A stretch of DNA of 64,000 nt. Source: Cryptomeria japonica (taxonomy: Eukaryota > Streptophyta > Pinopsida > Cupressales > Cupressaceae). The notes under the pieces are model-generated. The model had not been told where the DNA came from and did no database searches. It worked only from the letters and a program-made list of their open reading frames with translations. The translations under genes and the position numbers were made by a program. Location of the stretch: positions 153,283,048 to 153,347,047 of the forward strand of contig NC_081407.1 of assembly GCF_030272615.1 (NCBI RefSeq), given 5' to 3'. This document shows, piece by piece, positions 22,631 to 34,392 of the stretch; the stretch's first letter is position 1, and every line of letters starts with the position of its first letter.

Positions 22631-24304
22631 TTATTTTTCACTCACCAAAAGAACATTAGGACTCACTGCCCTCTTTTCACCTTCCTCAAGGATATATTGG
22701 ATCTTGAATGTGACTCCATCTTTCTTGAATGAGTATGCATTCTTGGCTCCATCATGAATAACTTGTCTATCAAATTTCCATGGTCTTCCTAATATAAGAT
22801 GACATGCATCCATGGGTAGGACATAACATGACAGTTTGTTCTTATACCTCCCAATGGGAAAATCCACCCATGCTTGCTCATTGACTAGGACATGTTGGTC
22901 TTTGTTCAACCAAGTGACTCTATATGGGTTGTTGTGAGGTATCCTTTGTAACTTAAGCTCACTCACTGCCTCTTCTAATACAATATTGTTTGTTGACCCT
23001 GAATCAATGATCACTTTGCAAACTTTGTCCATTATCTTGCATTTGATCCTAAATAATGACCTCCTTTGGCTAGGCTCTTCTCTGATAGGTTCTTTTATCA
23101 AAGTTCTCCTTATCATCAAGTTGTCACCTACCTCTGATTCTAAGGCAACCTCTGAAGTATTGCTTCTTAAAGTCTCTTCTTGAAGGTAGTTCACTCTCCT
23201 TTCACTATTTTGTGATGATGATCCCTTCTCTGGACACCTATATGCTGGATGACCAAGTTGGTTGCAATGGTAACACTTCATTATGGAAAAGTATGAGGAA
23301 CCTCTACCTTGTCCACTAGATCTTCCTCATAAACCATTGTTTGACCCCCTTCCTCTATTGAATCCTCCTTTACTAGTGTCACTTTCTTGTTGCTCAGTGA
23401 GTTTAGGCTCACCTTGTGTTCTTTATTCTGAACTTCTTCCTCCAAAGCCTCCCCTATGGCCTCTATTTTCTCTTCCTCTACCTCTGCCCCTATTACTACT
23501 TGAATCATGTTTTCTTTTAGGTTTTTCTTCCACTTTAAGGTCAAGTTGATATCTTTGATGAACTGTCTTTGGGCTCATTAGACTGAGTTCATCTTGGATG
23601 TTCCACCGTAGACCATTTAGGTACCTAGAAACTTTGAGACTTTCTTCTTCTACCGCATGAGATCTAAGGCTAATTTTATGGAACTCCTCCATATAACTAC
23701 TCACATCAAGGTCTTTTTGTCTTAGATTTTGTCTCTTCCTATGAATATGCACTTCATAGTCATCAGGGAGATAGACTTCTTTGATTTTGACTAACATCCC
23801 TTTCCAAGAAGAGATGGGTGTTTTGCCCATTTTCTTTCTCTCACCTTGCACAAATTTCCACCATGTGAGAGCAGCTCCTCTCATCCTAGATTTGGCAACT
23901 TTAGCTCTTTGGGCTTCAGTTATGCCTTCACACTCAAAATGGTTCTCCATGCCTTCTATCCATTCTAGAACCACTTCAGCTTTCATCTTACCAGTAAACA
24001 ATGGCAATCCTTCTAGTGATTTACCAATTAAGGCCTTCAATGCCTTTAGGAAAGGTTCTTGTTCTAAGATACGATCAGGTTCAGGTACTTTGTCTATCTT
24101 TGACACCTCTTTATCCTTCCCTTCTGCTCCTTCAACCTTTACCAACACTTCTTCTACCTTGGTTTCAACTTCACCAAGCTTACTTTCCAATTAAATCAAC
24201 TTCTCCCTCAGGAGTCTATTTTCTTCCTCCTGATCATCCACTTTCTTTTCCAACTTTGGATTAGTCACCATGTTGTTGTCTCCTACAGATTCCACTGAGG
24301 ACAT
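22631..24304 (-). pseudogene. Gypsy-1 Gag and protease
   Basis: Gag starts at the ATG at 24304 near the primer site, meets a stop at ~24193, and continues 24190-23423: capsid with FTGKMKAEVVLEWIEGMENHFEC and AALTWWKFVQ-like motifs (retrotrans_gag type). A Gly/Arg-rich tail and frameshift near 23500 lead into the CCHC knuckle CYHCNQLGHPAYRC (~23277-23236). Aspartic protease follows with IIDSGSTNNIV (active Asp present) and LGRPWKFD. A stop at 22628-22630 separates it from RT. Confidence 0.9.
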
Positions 24305-24330
24305 CTACTCACCTAGCCCAAATCTTATAG

Positions 24331-24345
24331 GCTCTGATACCAATT
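24331..24345 (-). promoter_or_regulatory. Gypsy-1 primer-binding site
   Basis: Minus strand AATTGGTATCAGAGC immediately after the 5' LTR end CCCATCA, complementary to the 3' end of initiator tRNA-Met. Confidence 0.88.
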
Positions 24346-25992
24346 TGATGGGGTTCACCTAGCTTGCTCACACTTCACCTAGTTGGTGTTGCTCAATTCC
24401 ACCAACCTCTCCAGGTCTAACTATGCTCCAAGACCTCCAAGTCCTTCTCAATCTCTTCTAGGGCTTTCTTCTTTCCAATCTCAATGTGTTTGCATCAAGT
24501 GTTTAACTAGGAACCCTGCCAATTTAAAGTGTTTCCCATATGCTCATTCATGTTGTCTTGTCTTCAACTTGTCAATTTCACCTCCTATTATTGTGAGTTG
24601 TTGCAGAGGTGTAGAGGTGGCTTTTAACATGAAATGAATTCCATTTGGTTCCATTTGAGGTTTGCATCCATAATTTTTCCTACCGATTTCACCATTCTCC
24701 CTAGAAAAGGGCTACAAGGAATGAGCCCCTATTAGGCCTTCAAAATCCGGTTTTCTAGGGTTTAGAAGAAAATGGTCCAAAAGACCCTACAACAAGGTTG
24801 GTTTTTCTTCAAATACTCACCTATCCCCTAGTTATTTTGGTGGTTTTGGTTTCCCATCTCACCTTACAATGCCCTAACCCAAAAATGAGGGTTTTGAAGG
24901 GTTTCTAGGCCTCCTAACCGGGAGTTACTGATCAATTTAGTGAAATGGACATCTACAGGTATTGTCAAGGCTTATCCTTGTAATGGAAAGTCTATATGGA
25001 CCTTATGAACCTCTCCAAGTGATTTGACTATAGGTTTGTGTTCACCTCTGCACTATGCATTGAAATTTCACCCTGTCTTCTCTAGTCGGGTTGCTCCTGG
25101 ACTCGCCTAGAACAAGGTGGTAGCCATATCAAACATCACTTATATAAATTATCCCTACATATGTACATTATAAAATTGGTTTCCTTCCATTTCCCAATAG
25201 GCCATGATGGTATCACAGAGGGATTTTATGGGGCAGCCATTTTACAAGAAATTGCTATATACAAGCCAAAATTGGCTGTTTGAAAACAAAACTATGAAAA
25301 AATCAACACACACTATTTACAAAGATTGAAATAAAACAAATGACTCTGAAATACACCAAAGAAGATCAAGCCATAACTGGATCAATTGATTCAATCCATT
25401 TGTATTCACATTGTAAGCAAAATAAGCCAAAAACAATGATAACAGTCCAAAAATGAGTAGTTTCAGAATGTTAATCAAACAAAATCAATCTTCCAACCTT
25501 GGTAACCATGAAAGAGGATGTTATTGTAGTCTTAACCATGTGTGGAGGCATTCTATGGTGTTTTTCTATGCCTAACTCTATCGCTAAGCATTTTAGGACA
25601 AAATTTGTCATGACAACTTTCAAAAGTTGTCATGACAACTTTTACAACTTTTCACTTTTTGCTTTGCCAACCTATAAAGCCTATTTTAAGTCATCACTCA
25701 TGAATTTTTAAGCATTCCTAAGACCATAATAAACCTCTCTCATTCTCACACCAATTTTTACCACTTTTGACGATCAAGAAGGTCAATTTCCTACTCAAAC
25801 TACTACCTATGCACAAAATGCAAACCTAGGAAGAAAACAAACTCAACTAGGCCTACACTTGACTCAAAACAAACACCACACTCACTCTTTGGACCCTCCT
25901 AGAATCCTCATTAGGAACTTGACTTGGCTAAGGTTAGTACAAGCCAAAATTGGAAAATACTATAAGCCTATGTCCTAGGTGCTCCTGCACCA
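24346..25992 (-). repeat. Gypsy-1 5' LTR
   Basis: 1647 bp, same termini and content as 18040-19676. One palindrome copy is intact (25626-25639), and the other has one substitution (25604-25617). Confidence 0.92.
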
Positions 25993-26140
25993 ATCATCAT
26001 CATCATCAGCATCATCATCATCATCACCACCATCATAATAGCATGATTTATCCTTATTCCTTCTAAATCTAGGTTTGTTCTGATATTATAGATTAGGCTT
26101 ATAACTCTTCACAAATCTTTCATGATTCCTAGTAGCTCTT
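25993..26140 (-). pseudogene. Copia-2 Gag fragment between Gypsy-1 and Gypsy-2
   Basis: Begins with the rest of the ATC repeat (polyaspartate). On the minus strand the piece reads ...TRNHERFVKSYKP...KPRFRRNKDKS before it, the usual Copia Gag sequence between zinc knuckle and acidic linker. One stop is present. It ends at 26140 where Gypsy-2 begins. Confidence 0.8.
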
Positions 26141-26948
26141 TGAAGTAGTCACCTGTTAGGAGGGACCTCAAAGAGATCAATCGAGACCAGTCAGCAAGAG
26201 TAAACACAACAAAAACACAAATATATGATGGAGGTAATGCATAATAGATTTTTTTATTTCATGAAAATCGATTACAACCAATCGGTAACAACTTGGTTAC
26301 AGAAACCGGCTCACAGGCTTACTAAAACATGCTCAAAGTACAGAATAGGTCACAACAGGGACCTTCAATATTAAGATCTATCTTCTACGTTTAGTCTAAC
26401 TACTTTATTTTTTGATCATTACATTCTAATGCACAATTACAATTATATATGATCCAAGGGGATCCGGTCAGCCCAAAAAAGGATTAAAACCTGAAGAACA
26501 AGACCTAATGTGTAAAATCAACAAGGTCGGCCTCCGCCAAGAGATTCCTCTGGAAAATCCAAAGTATGAAGTGTAGATCATAGGAAAAGGTCGGCCACAC
26601 GCCAGGAAACATCGAAATCAATGCCCAAGGCTCTGCAAGCTTCGAAAGGGGTTCTGGTAGATCCCCAAAAATAGGTCCACACAACTGGTAACAAGAGCTA
26701 TCAACTGGTAATAGGAAACTGTCAAGGAAACTGATAGCGATAACTTGTCGGAAAATGATCCAAATGCGATGCGGTTTGGAAATCAGAAAGATGATCAAGT
26801 CTTCAAGTAGAATCCAACTCCACAGGATCCAGTTAGCCAAAATTGGGACACATAGAAAGAAATGTTGAAACTGCAAACAGAGAGAAAAATAGAAAGGATA
26901 ATGTTTTTGGTTGATGCAAGATTGCTATGAACCAGGGATGCTCCTGCA
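26141..26948 (-). repeat. Gypsy-2 3' LTR
   Basis: Plus strand starts TGAAGTAGTCACC and ends GATGCTCCTGCA. The first ~140 bp match 37051-37192. The right end is inferred from TG/CA and the similarity of its last bases to those of the Gypsy-1 LTR. Confidence 0.8.
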
Positions 26949-26994
26949 TCGGACATTCGGGGTTATTGAAAAAGTGAGTCTCTCAATTTACTAG

Positions 26995-28087
26995 GGTCAG
27001 AGGAAAACCAAGGCAGTCTACCTCTTCCTAAGAAATCCAAGATAAATCTTCAATTGGTTTTTCCTTCCACTTCACAAGATACTCATTATACTGACTGCTC
27101 TGGGTACTACGCCCAATCCTACTATCCAAAATGTCTTCAATATGATCTGGTTCCTTCCGGGGTAACTGTTTCTCCAATTTTGCAATATTGTCATCACTAA
27201 ATTCCAGTTCATGATACTCATGAAGATTTGCAATGTTAAACACAGGTGAAATACTCAGACTATTCGGTAACTCCACTTCATATGCATCCCCAGAATTGAA
27301 CTTCCTCAAAATCCTGCAAGGTCCAAACTTTTTCATCTATAATTTGTTATAAGTCCCAACCAGGAATCTTTCTTTTCTTGGATATACCATCACTTCATCG
27401 CCAACTTCAAATACTTTATGTCTTAGACTCTTCTCATTTGCCTTCTCCTTATACTTGTTGTTCATGTCCTCTAAATTTTGCTTAACCTGAATATGCAAGG
27501 CTGGCATGTGATCTGCAAAGTCTTCTGCTTCTGAACTTCTTCGATCTTCACTGCTAATATCTCTTAATTCTAATATACCTCTAGGATTGATTCCGGTAAC
27601 AATCTCAAAAGGTGTTCTTCCGGTACGCATGTTTATTAAATTATTGTAGGCAAACTCTGCTTGTGCAAGGATCAAATCCCAACTTCCAGTTTTATCTCCA
27701 ACTAAACATCTCAACAAATTTCCCAAGCTTCAAGTTAACTACTTATGTTTGTCCATCAGTCTGTGGATGAAAATTAGAATTGAACTTCAAAACTTTTTTC
27801 ATCTTGTTCCAAAGTGTTCTTAAAAAATAGCCAACAAACTTGGTGTCTCTTTCGGAAACTATGCTCTTAGGTAATCCATGCAATCTCACTACTTCCTTGA
27901 AAAATAGGTTTGCTACATGTAATGCATCTGATGTCTTCTTACAAGGTATGAAATGAGTCATCTTCGAGAATCTATCCAATACCACAAATATAGAATCATT
28001 CTCTCTTGGTGGTTTAGGTAATCCAAGTATGAATTCTAAGCTTATATCTTCCCAAGGTCTTACCAGTACTATCAAAGGTTTATACAA
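26995..28087 (-). pseudogene. Gypsy-2 integrase with C-terminal chromodomain
   Basis: Core 28087-27743 with [40 protein letters not shown] and [10 protein letters not shown]. Then 27726-27337 (LRCLVGDKTGSWD, AEFAYN, TPFEIVTG), and 27336-27028 ending in a chromodomain (ILDSRIG, YNEYLVKWKEKPIEDLSWIS, then a stop where Glu follows). The first catalytic position is Glu instead of Asp (codon 28034-28036). The HHCC finger is shortened: GHFSY is followed after a stop by GRLYKPL, so roughly 100 bp are missing near 28100. Stops at 27741 and 27337 divide the frame. Confidence 0.9.
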
Positions 28088-28837
28088 TCTCCCAATGCTA
28101 TTATTTTGTCAGTACGAAAAATGTCCAGTTAATTCTCCACTATGTTTCTCCTTTATCAAATTCTCCCTCATAGAACTCTTAGGTATGCAAAACTAAACTC
28201 CTCTGAATAGCATGTCATCCTGAATGAAGTAATCCAACCACTTGCTTCTATCTACCATAACCATTTCTCTACATGCTTTCCAAGGTTATGCAAAATCTGG
28301 GTCATCATCATACAAGGTCTTCAATTCCTCAAATCCTAATATTGTCACTCTCATCTTTGTCAGCAAATTCCTTCTCCTACTCAATGCATCAACAAATTTG
28401 TTAGATTTTCCACTTCTATGCTTCAACACAAAGGTGTAACACTACAAAAATTCTACCTATCTCATATGTCTTTAATTCAACTTACTCTGACTGTTCAAAT
28501 ATTGCAAAGCTTGATGATCTTTATACAACACAAACTTCTTAGGCAACAGGTAATGTCTCCACTTATTCAAGGCTTGAACTATGGCATAAAAATCCTAATA
28601 ATATATTGAATATCTCCTTCGGGCATCATTCAATTTCTCACTAAAATAAGCTACTACTCTCCCTTCCTGACTCAACAATTCTCCTATTGTTGTTCCACTT
28701 GCATCAGAATCCACTTGAAATTCTTTATTGAAATCTGATATAGCTAACATAGGCTGCTCAGTCACTTTCTACTTCAACAATTCAAAAATTTTGTTTTCTC
28801 TGGTGGTCTACTTGAATTCCTTCTGATCTCCCCTCAT
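28088..28837 (-). pseudogene. Gypsy-2 RNase H and linker
   Basis: Minus-strand translation gives QVDSDASGTTIGELLSQ, VAYFSEKLNDARRRYS, YAIVQALNKWRHYL and DHQALQYLNSQSKLN, i.e. Ty3-type RNase H, with several stops. The region then runs into the integrase entry (SSMRENLIKEKHSGELTGHF). Confidence 0.85.
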
Positions 28838-29349
28838 TGATCTAAATTATGGATTCGGATGACAACACCTGAGTGAGAACCTATGGTATTGTGGATTTGT
28901 TTACATGAACAAGATAAACACATAATTAAAGCAAGCCAAAAAGTAATCTACTCAATTCAAAAATCCAACATATATCAGTTCATGAGATTCCAAGGGTCAC
29001 CAAAAACCCTTGAGAATCAAAACCCAATAGTCACATCTGTTTATTTAAATAATAAAATTTAAAACTATGAAAATTTCAAAAAACTATATGAAATTTTGTC
29101 CTAACTTTAACTAGGCATAACTTTCTACTTAGGCAAAATTAGGAGCCACTTAACTCATTGGAAAGGTCTCCAAGAGCTTAAGGTGAAGTCCTAAAAGAAT
29201 TGCCTACGACAACATTCTAAGGGACATGCCAAATTTTCAAGGACTGAAAATGCCCCGAAGGCCTTCAAAAACGCCAAATACAAACATATAGAAAAACTAG
29301 AAAAAATATGAAAATATTATTTACAATATTTCAAATTTGCTTTTGATCA
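28838..29349 (-). repeat. Gypsy-3 3' LTR
   Basis: 512 bp, plus strand TGATCTAAATTATGG ... TTTTGATCA, matching 33884-34392 along its length. Confidence 0.92.
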
Positions 29350-29364
29350 TTACTTCCCCCTTGA
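29350..29364 (-). promoter_or_regulatory. Gypsy-3 polypurine tract
   Basis: Minus strand CAAGGGGGAAGTAA directly before the 3' LTR start TGATCA, the expected plus-strand primer position. Confidence 0.8.
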
Positions 29365-30660
29365 AAAGCAATGAGCCCCATTGCATCAACACTCTAAATG
29401 AGATGATGAAAACGTAGCTGAATCTGCTCCCTAGTAAATCACTTTCCTTGTTGAGAAATTTACCTTGCTCAAACCACTTCTATTGTTTGAGTGTTTTCAC
29501 CATGGTGTCTACAATCTGATCACATTTGAATGGAGAAGCTGCATTTGGATTCAATTTTGTAGTGGAAATTGTTTTTGCAACATCTAATAGTGGAGGAAAA
29601 TATGGCTTCAAGAGTTCCACATTGAAGACTAGATGAAGATCCAGAAATGGGGGTAAATTAAGCTCAAAAGCATTATCACCAACATGCTTGATGATTGTGT
29701 ATGGACCATAATGTAGAGGATGAAGCTTCCTATTGGGACCCTACAATCATTCCTTCTAGATATGTAACCACACCTTGTCCCTGACTTGAAAATTATGAGG
29801 AGTACGATGCTCATCATGTCTCTCCTTATATTTCTTATTGGTATGCTTCAAGATTTCATGAACTTGTTGTTGCAGATGATGAATTATATCAATGAAGTGG
29901 GTTTCCTTATCGTCCTCCTTACCAACACGTGAAACCATATCAGTTTGAATAAGTGGTATGGTAACATCCATGAGTGCAAGTGGCTGATAACCAAGACAAA
30001 CCTCAAATGGGTTGTGACCAGTTGAACTGTGAATTGCCTTGTTGTAGCTATGTTGAACATATGGAAGACTTTCATCCCATGTGCGGGGATGTTTTGAGTG
30101 ATACATGCATAGGATGTGAATGATCATCTGATTCACTACCTCTGTTTGGCCATCTGTTTGAGGATGGAAAGCAGTAGACTTTGTTAATTTTGTGTCCACC
30201 ATCTCTTCCCATAATGTAGACCAGAACTTACTAAGAAACCTATTATCCCTATTTGAGATAATGGTATTTGGCTGAATAAAATGAACCCAAATGTGTTCAA
30301 AGAAAAGCTTTGCAATGTCCTCTACAAAAATTGTTTTTTTTACAAGCCACTAATATTGCCATTTTTGAAAAATTATCTACCACAACATACACACAATCAT
30401 GGCCTCTTTTGGTGGTAAGAAGACCAGACATAAAGCGATAGAAACTGAATGCCAAGGTTTTTTAGGAACACGAAGAGGTGAATACAGTCCAAGTTTAAAA
30501 CGATTGACAAGCTTAGCAATAACACATGCAGTACAAGCTTGAATGTATGAAATGACATCATTTATCAACTTTGGCCAATAAAAATACCTCTGAAGTATAG
30601 CAGTAGTCTTACCTATGCCAAAATGACCAACAACCTTACTATAGTGAGAATCTCATATCA
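29365..30660 (-). pseudogene. Gypsy-3 integrase
   Basis: HHCC finger (VGHFGIGKT, YFYWPKL, CTACVIAK) at ~30640-30520; core with VSIA-, NFSKMA, ISNRDNRFLSKFW and [18 protein letters not shown], and the C-terminal barrel GPYTIIKHVGDNAFELNLP ... DLHLVFNVELLKPYFPP. At 30435-30436 one base is missing in the codon of the first catalytic Asp, destroying it and shifting the frame. 30202-29756 is the longest open piece (148 codons). The C-terminal ~100 residues have no chromodomain motif I can see. Confidence 0.88.
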
Positions 30661-31260
30661 TCTTTTTGTGTTCTGCATTGGGCACACAGATTTGGCCAAG
30701 GTGACAAAACATTCCATCCTGCAAATAGAAGTCATTCACTTGATGTCCCTTCACCAATTGATTATAAACATCTGCAAATTCAACATCATTCTCATACAAA
30801 CAAGCCCATGCTTCAGTTTGATGACCACATGAGTCCAATACCATACTTATAGCTACAATCAAAGGCCTTCTCAAATAGTCTGCTACTTTGTTAGCGCTTC
30901 CCTTCTTGTGGTGAATATTGAGATGAAATTGTTGAAGATAGGCAGACCATCGTTGATATCGATCATTCTACAACTTCCCTTATGTTTGCAAAAATTGAAG
31001 AGGTTTGTGGTCTGTGTGGATGACAGTCTCCTTACCCAAAATATATTGTTTCCATTGCTTACAGGCTTGAACAATGGCATACAATTCCTTGTCATAAGTG
31101 GCATACTGACGCACTATATCAGAAAAAGTCTGACTATGATATGCAACTGGCTGACCATGTTGCATGAGGACTGCTCCTAGGGTATATTCTGATGCATCAA
31201 TTTTTATTTCAAATGACTGTTACAAGTCAAGAAGAGATAAAATTGGTGCAGAACATAACC
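30653..31260 (-). pseudogene. Gypsy-3 RNase H
   Basis: Motifs IDASEYTLGAVLMQHGQPVAYHSQTFSD, YATYDKELYAIVQACKQWKQYILGKE and IHTDHKPLQFLQT, then a spacer region. Split by a stop near 30977 and others. Two alternative frames overlap in 31104-30883. Confidence 0.85.
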
Positions 31261-31441
31261 TTCATTTTAACTCCTCGAATGCTTATTGTTGAGAAATTGT
31301 TCATTTAAACTTTGCTTGTGTTCCCCCCCGCAATGACTAATTTAGAGGCCAAGACAAATGGGAAAACCCCAACACAAATCTATGATAAAAGTTTGCCAAC
31401 CTAAGGAAACTTCGTGACTTTGTGAGATTTCTAGGAGATGG

Positions 31442-32100
31442 TCATTCCTTAATCACTTGTATCTTCTCTGAATCAACATGAACACCCTCACTGTCAATAA
31501 CATATCCTAAGTATCTGATACTCCACATACCAAAGGAGCACTTCTCTTTGTTTGCATAAATCCCATGATCTTGTAAAGTTGAGAGAATTTTTTCCACATG
31601 TTGTAAATGTTCCTCCCAAGTTTTGTTGAAGATGAGTATGTCATCCAGATATACCACCACAAAGGAATCAGTGAATAGTCTGTGTATATCATTCATCATT
31701 CTCATGAATTCTGTTGGAGCATTTGTTAGAATGAAAGGCATCACTAGCCATTCAAACAATCCCTCTTTAGGTTTGAAAGTGGTCTTCCACACATCAGCTG
31801 AGTCAATTGGTACTTGATGGTATCCCGATTTCAAATCAATTTTTGTGAAGAATCGGGCCCCTCTAAGAAAGTCCAAGAGGTCATCTATTCGAGGAAGTGG
31901 ATACCTATTTTTGACTGAAATTTTGTTCAAGGCCCTATAGTCAATACAAAGTCTCCAAGTTCCATCCTTTTTCTTTGCTAGAACAATGAGACTGCCACAG
32001 GGTGATGCACTTGGACGAATATGCCCCTTCTCAATCAATTCTTGTATTTGTCTCTTAATTTCATTATTTTCTAATACTGATCTACGGTAGATTGGTTCAT
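31442..32100 (-). pseudogene. Gypsy-3 reverse transcriptase
   Basis: A 198-codon open segment (32038-31442) with [56 protein letters not shown] and FVVVYLDDILIF (YLDD catalytic Asps intact), then KCSFGMWSIRYLGYVI. The N-terminal region upstream is out of frame, and a stop ends it at 31442. The gap at 31261-31441 contains thumb/connection sequence with stops. Confidence 0.9.
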
Positions 32101-32760
32101 AGGCAATGGAGTTCCTGGTATCAAATCAATAGTGTGTCTCACTTGGCAGTGTGTAGGTACCCCAGTTGGTAGCTTAAATAGACTCTCATATTTTATCAAA
32201 ATTTGATCCATCGATCTTTTCTATAGAGTTGTGGTGTTTGTGATGGCATGGGAATTATATACTGACTTTCTCTCTTCTTCAAAATGAATCATCAATAATA
32301 TGAATGTTCCCATTTTGGAAACCAACCTCCTACATTTCTTAGCACTAATCAAAGAGGTAGAGTATGCAAGGCTTACCTCTGGTATTCAATATTTTTGCTC
32401 ACCTAATCTGATTGTCATGATGTGAGGTCTGGACTCATAAACACCATGGTGCTAGTACATATATGGTTGTCCCAACAAAACATCACAAACATCTAAAGGA
32501 GCCACATCACATATTACCTCATCTTTGAAAGGATTTATAGAGTATGAAAGGTGACATTGCTGGTGCACTTGGATATCTCTCCCTTGACTTACCCATCCCA
32601 TTGAATAGGGTTGCAGGTGTGCTATTGTTTTTAGATTCAATCTCTTTAGTCTCTGTTGATATTAGGTTCTTTTGACTTCCACTATCAACAATAAAGTACA
32701 GGGATTTTCCTCTGACCCACATCTGTGAGTGGAACAATCTCTCCTCATCCTCCTGGGGGA
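32101..32760 (-). pseudogene. Gypsy-3 protease region
   Basis: Aspartic protease with YFIVDSGSQKNLIS (active Asp present) at about 32700-32660, then LLGQPYMY in a second frame (32640-32452), the usual end motif of Gypsy protease. Frameshift near 32630. The rest up to RT is decayed. Confidence 0.85.
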
Positions 32761-32879
32761 ATATCTTTGTAGTAGCTACCGTTGCATATGGATCAACCTC
32801 AATGACCTATTCATGACTTTCTTCTATGCAAGATTCTGCCACCTTAGGTTCTGCCTTGTCCTCATGCGTCTCCATCATT

Positions 32880-33767
32880 AAACTTTTTTATGGTTCTGCA
32901 ATCTTTTGTGTTATAAGAGGGACTCTTATGGAATTCACACCACATATCGTTATCTTGTGTCTTCTTCATACCCCATGCCTTTTTCGTTGGTGAATTGGAA
33001 GAAGATTCCTTGGAGGTTTGTTTCCATGTAGTTTTGCCACCTTCACCCTTCCATCTGCGGTTTGCGAAGTTATCCCTCCCTTTCTATTTGAATTTCTTCT
33101 CAATTTTTGTAGCAAATTTATATGCACTAGGTAGAGTCTCTATGTTCAGGAATTCCATTTTAGTTTGGATATACCTATGAAGTCCACTTTGATATTTCAA
33201 AACTTGATGCTTCTCACAATCTTTGATGCCAAGCTTTGCTGCTAAAGCTTGAAACATATTAGTATATTCTTGAACAGTTTGGTCCTTTTTCTATCGAAGC
33301 AATTGCCACTGCATATATTTCTGTTCATATGTATCTACGGGAAAGTATTCTTCCTTTATGTGCTCCATGAATTCTGCCCGTGTGGGTTTTTGATCAAAAA
33401 TAAAAGTACTGCCAGTTTCTACTGCCTTGGATGCTAACTTCGCTTCCCATGAATCTTTCACATGATTTTTAGTTGTGAGAAGAGAGAAATTTATTTTCTC
33501 TTCATCTGAGAATTGGTTGATAGAGAAATACCTTTCCAGATTTGAAACCTAATCATCAACAACATCCGCATCAATCTTTCCTTGAAATGCAGGTATATCA
33601 AAATTCACTTGCACTTTGAATGGTGTATACCCCATGAATGGTGGGTTTTCTTGTGACCCACGACTTTCTAGCATTTTCTTGAATTGCTCCATCATTTCTT
33701 CATGTTGTTTTGTTAATGCGTCTGCAACCAATGCTTTAATGTCATCGTCGGTCTGCAACTTAGCCAT
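32880..33767 (-). pseudogene. Gypsy-3 Gag
   Basis: Starts at ATG 33767 (MAKLQTDDDIKALVADAL). Capsid segments PAFQGKIDADVVDD, VSNLERYF, NHVKDSWEAKL, RAEFMEHIKEEYFP, MQWQLLR and LQALAAKLG are of retrotrans_gag type. Near the end WCEFHKSPSYNTKDC takes the place of a nucleocapsid knuckle, as in many Ty3 Gags. Stops at 33549, about 33290 and 33085. Confidence 0.87.
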
Positions 33768-33871
33768 TTACGATCCTGTGTGTCTCAAAGGTAGTCTAAA
33801 GGATTCCTTGTTTCCAACCTCAATCTTTGATATGTTGATTGCATGTGATATGACATATAGGAGTGAACTTT

Positions 33872-33884
33872 CTCTAATACCACT
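33872..33884 (-). promoter_or_regulatory. Gypsy-3 primer-binding site (degenerate)
   Basis: Minus strand TGGTATTAGAG next to the 5' LTR end, resembling the initiator tRNA-Met site with substitutions. Confidence 0.7.
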
Positions 33885-34392
33885 GAGCCGAATTATGGAT
33901 TTGGATGACAACACCTGAGTGAGAACCTGTGGTATTGTGGATTTGTTTACATGAACAAGATAAACATAGAATTGAAGCAAGCCAAAAAGTAATCTATTCA
34001 ATACAAAAATCCAACATATATCAGTTCATGAGATTCCAAGGGTCACCAAAACCCCTTGAGAATCGAAACCCAACAGTCACATCTAATTATTTACATAATA
34101 AAGTCTAAAACTACGAAAATTTCAAAAAACTATGTGAAATTTTGTCCTAACTAGGCATAACTTTCTACTCCGGACTCGAAATTACAAGCCATTTAACTCA
34201 TTGGAAAGGTCTCCAAGAGCTTAAGGCAAAGTCCTAAAAGAAATGCCCATGACAACATTCTAAGGGATAGGCCAAAGTTTCAAGGGCTGAAAATGCCTCG
34301 AAGGCCTTCAAAAATGCCAAATACTAACATATAGAAAGACTAGAAAAAATATGAAAATATTATTTATAATATTTTAAATTTTCTTCTGATCA
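33884..34392 (-). repeat. Gypsy-3 5' LTR
   Basis: 509 bp, plus strand TGAGCCGAATTATGG ... CTTCTGATCA, counterpart of 28838-29349. Confidence 0.92.

Larger units (their letters stand above)
18040..25992 (-). mobile_element. Gypsy-1, chromovirus-type LTR retrotransposon, 8.0 kb
   Basis: LTRs 18040-19676 and 24346-25992, TSD ATCAT (18035-18039 and 25993-25997, within an ATC repeat so it can slide). iMet-type primer site next to the right LTR; order gag, protease, RT, RNase H, integrase, chromodomain on the minus strand. The gene order and terminal chromodomain place it among Ty3/Gypsy chromoviruses. The two LTRs are closely similar over their full length. Scattered stops and frameshifts inactivate it. 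Confidence 0.93.
28838..34392 (-). mobile_element. Gypsy-3, Ty3/Gypsy LTR retrotransposon, 5.6 kb, inside Gypsy-2
   Basis: LTRs 28838-29349 and 33884-34392, flanked by the target duplication CTCAT (28833-28837 and 34393-34397). Primer-site-like sequence next to the right LTR and a polypurine tract next to the left LTR. Gag, protease, RT, RNase H and integrase lie in order on the minus strand. I find no chromodomain at the integrase end. Many stops and frameshifts. Confidence 0.93.

Noticed and set aside
23781-24194. 137-codon plus-strand ORF
   Set aside because: Antisense shadow of Gypsy-1 gag.
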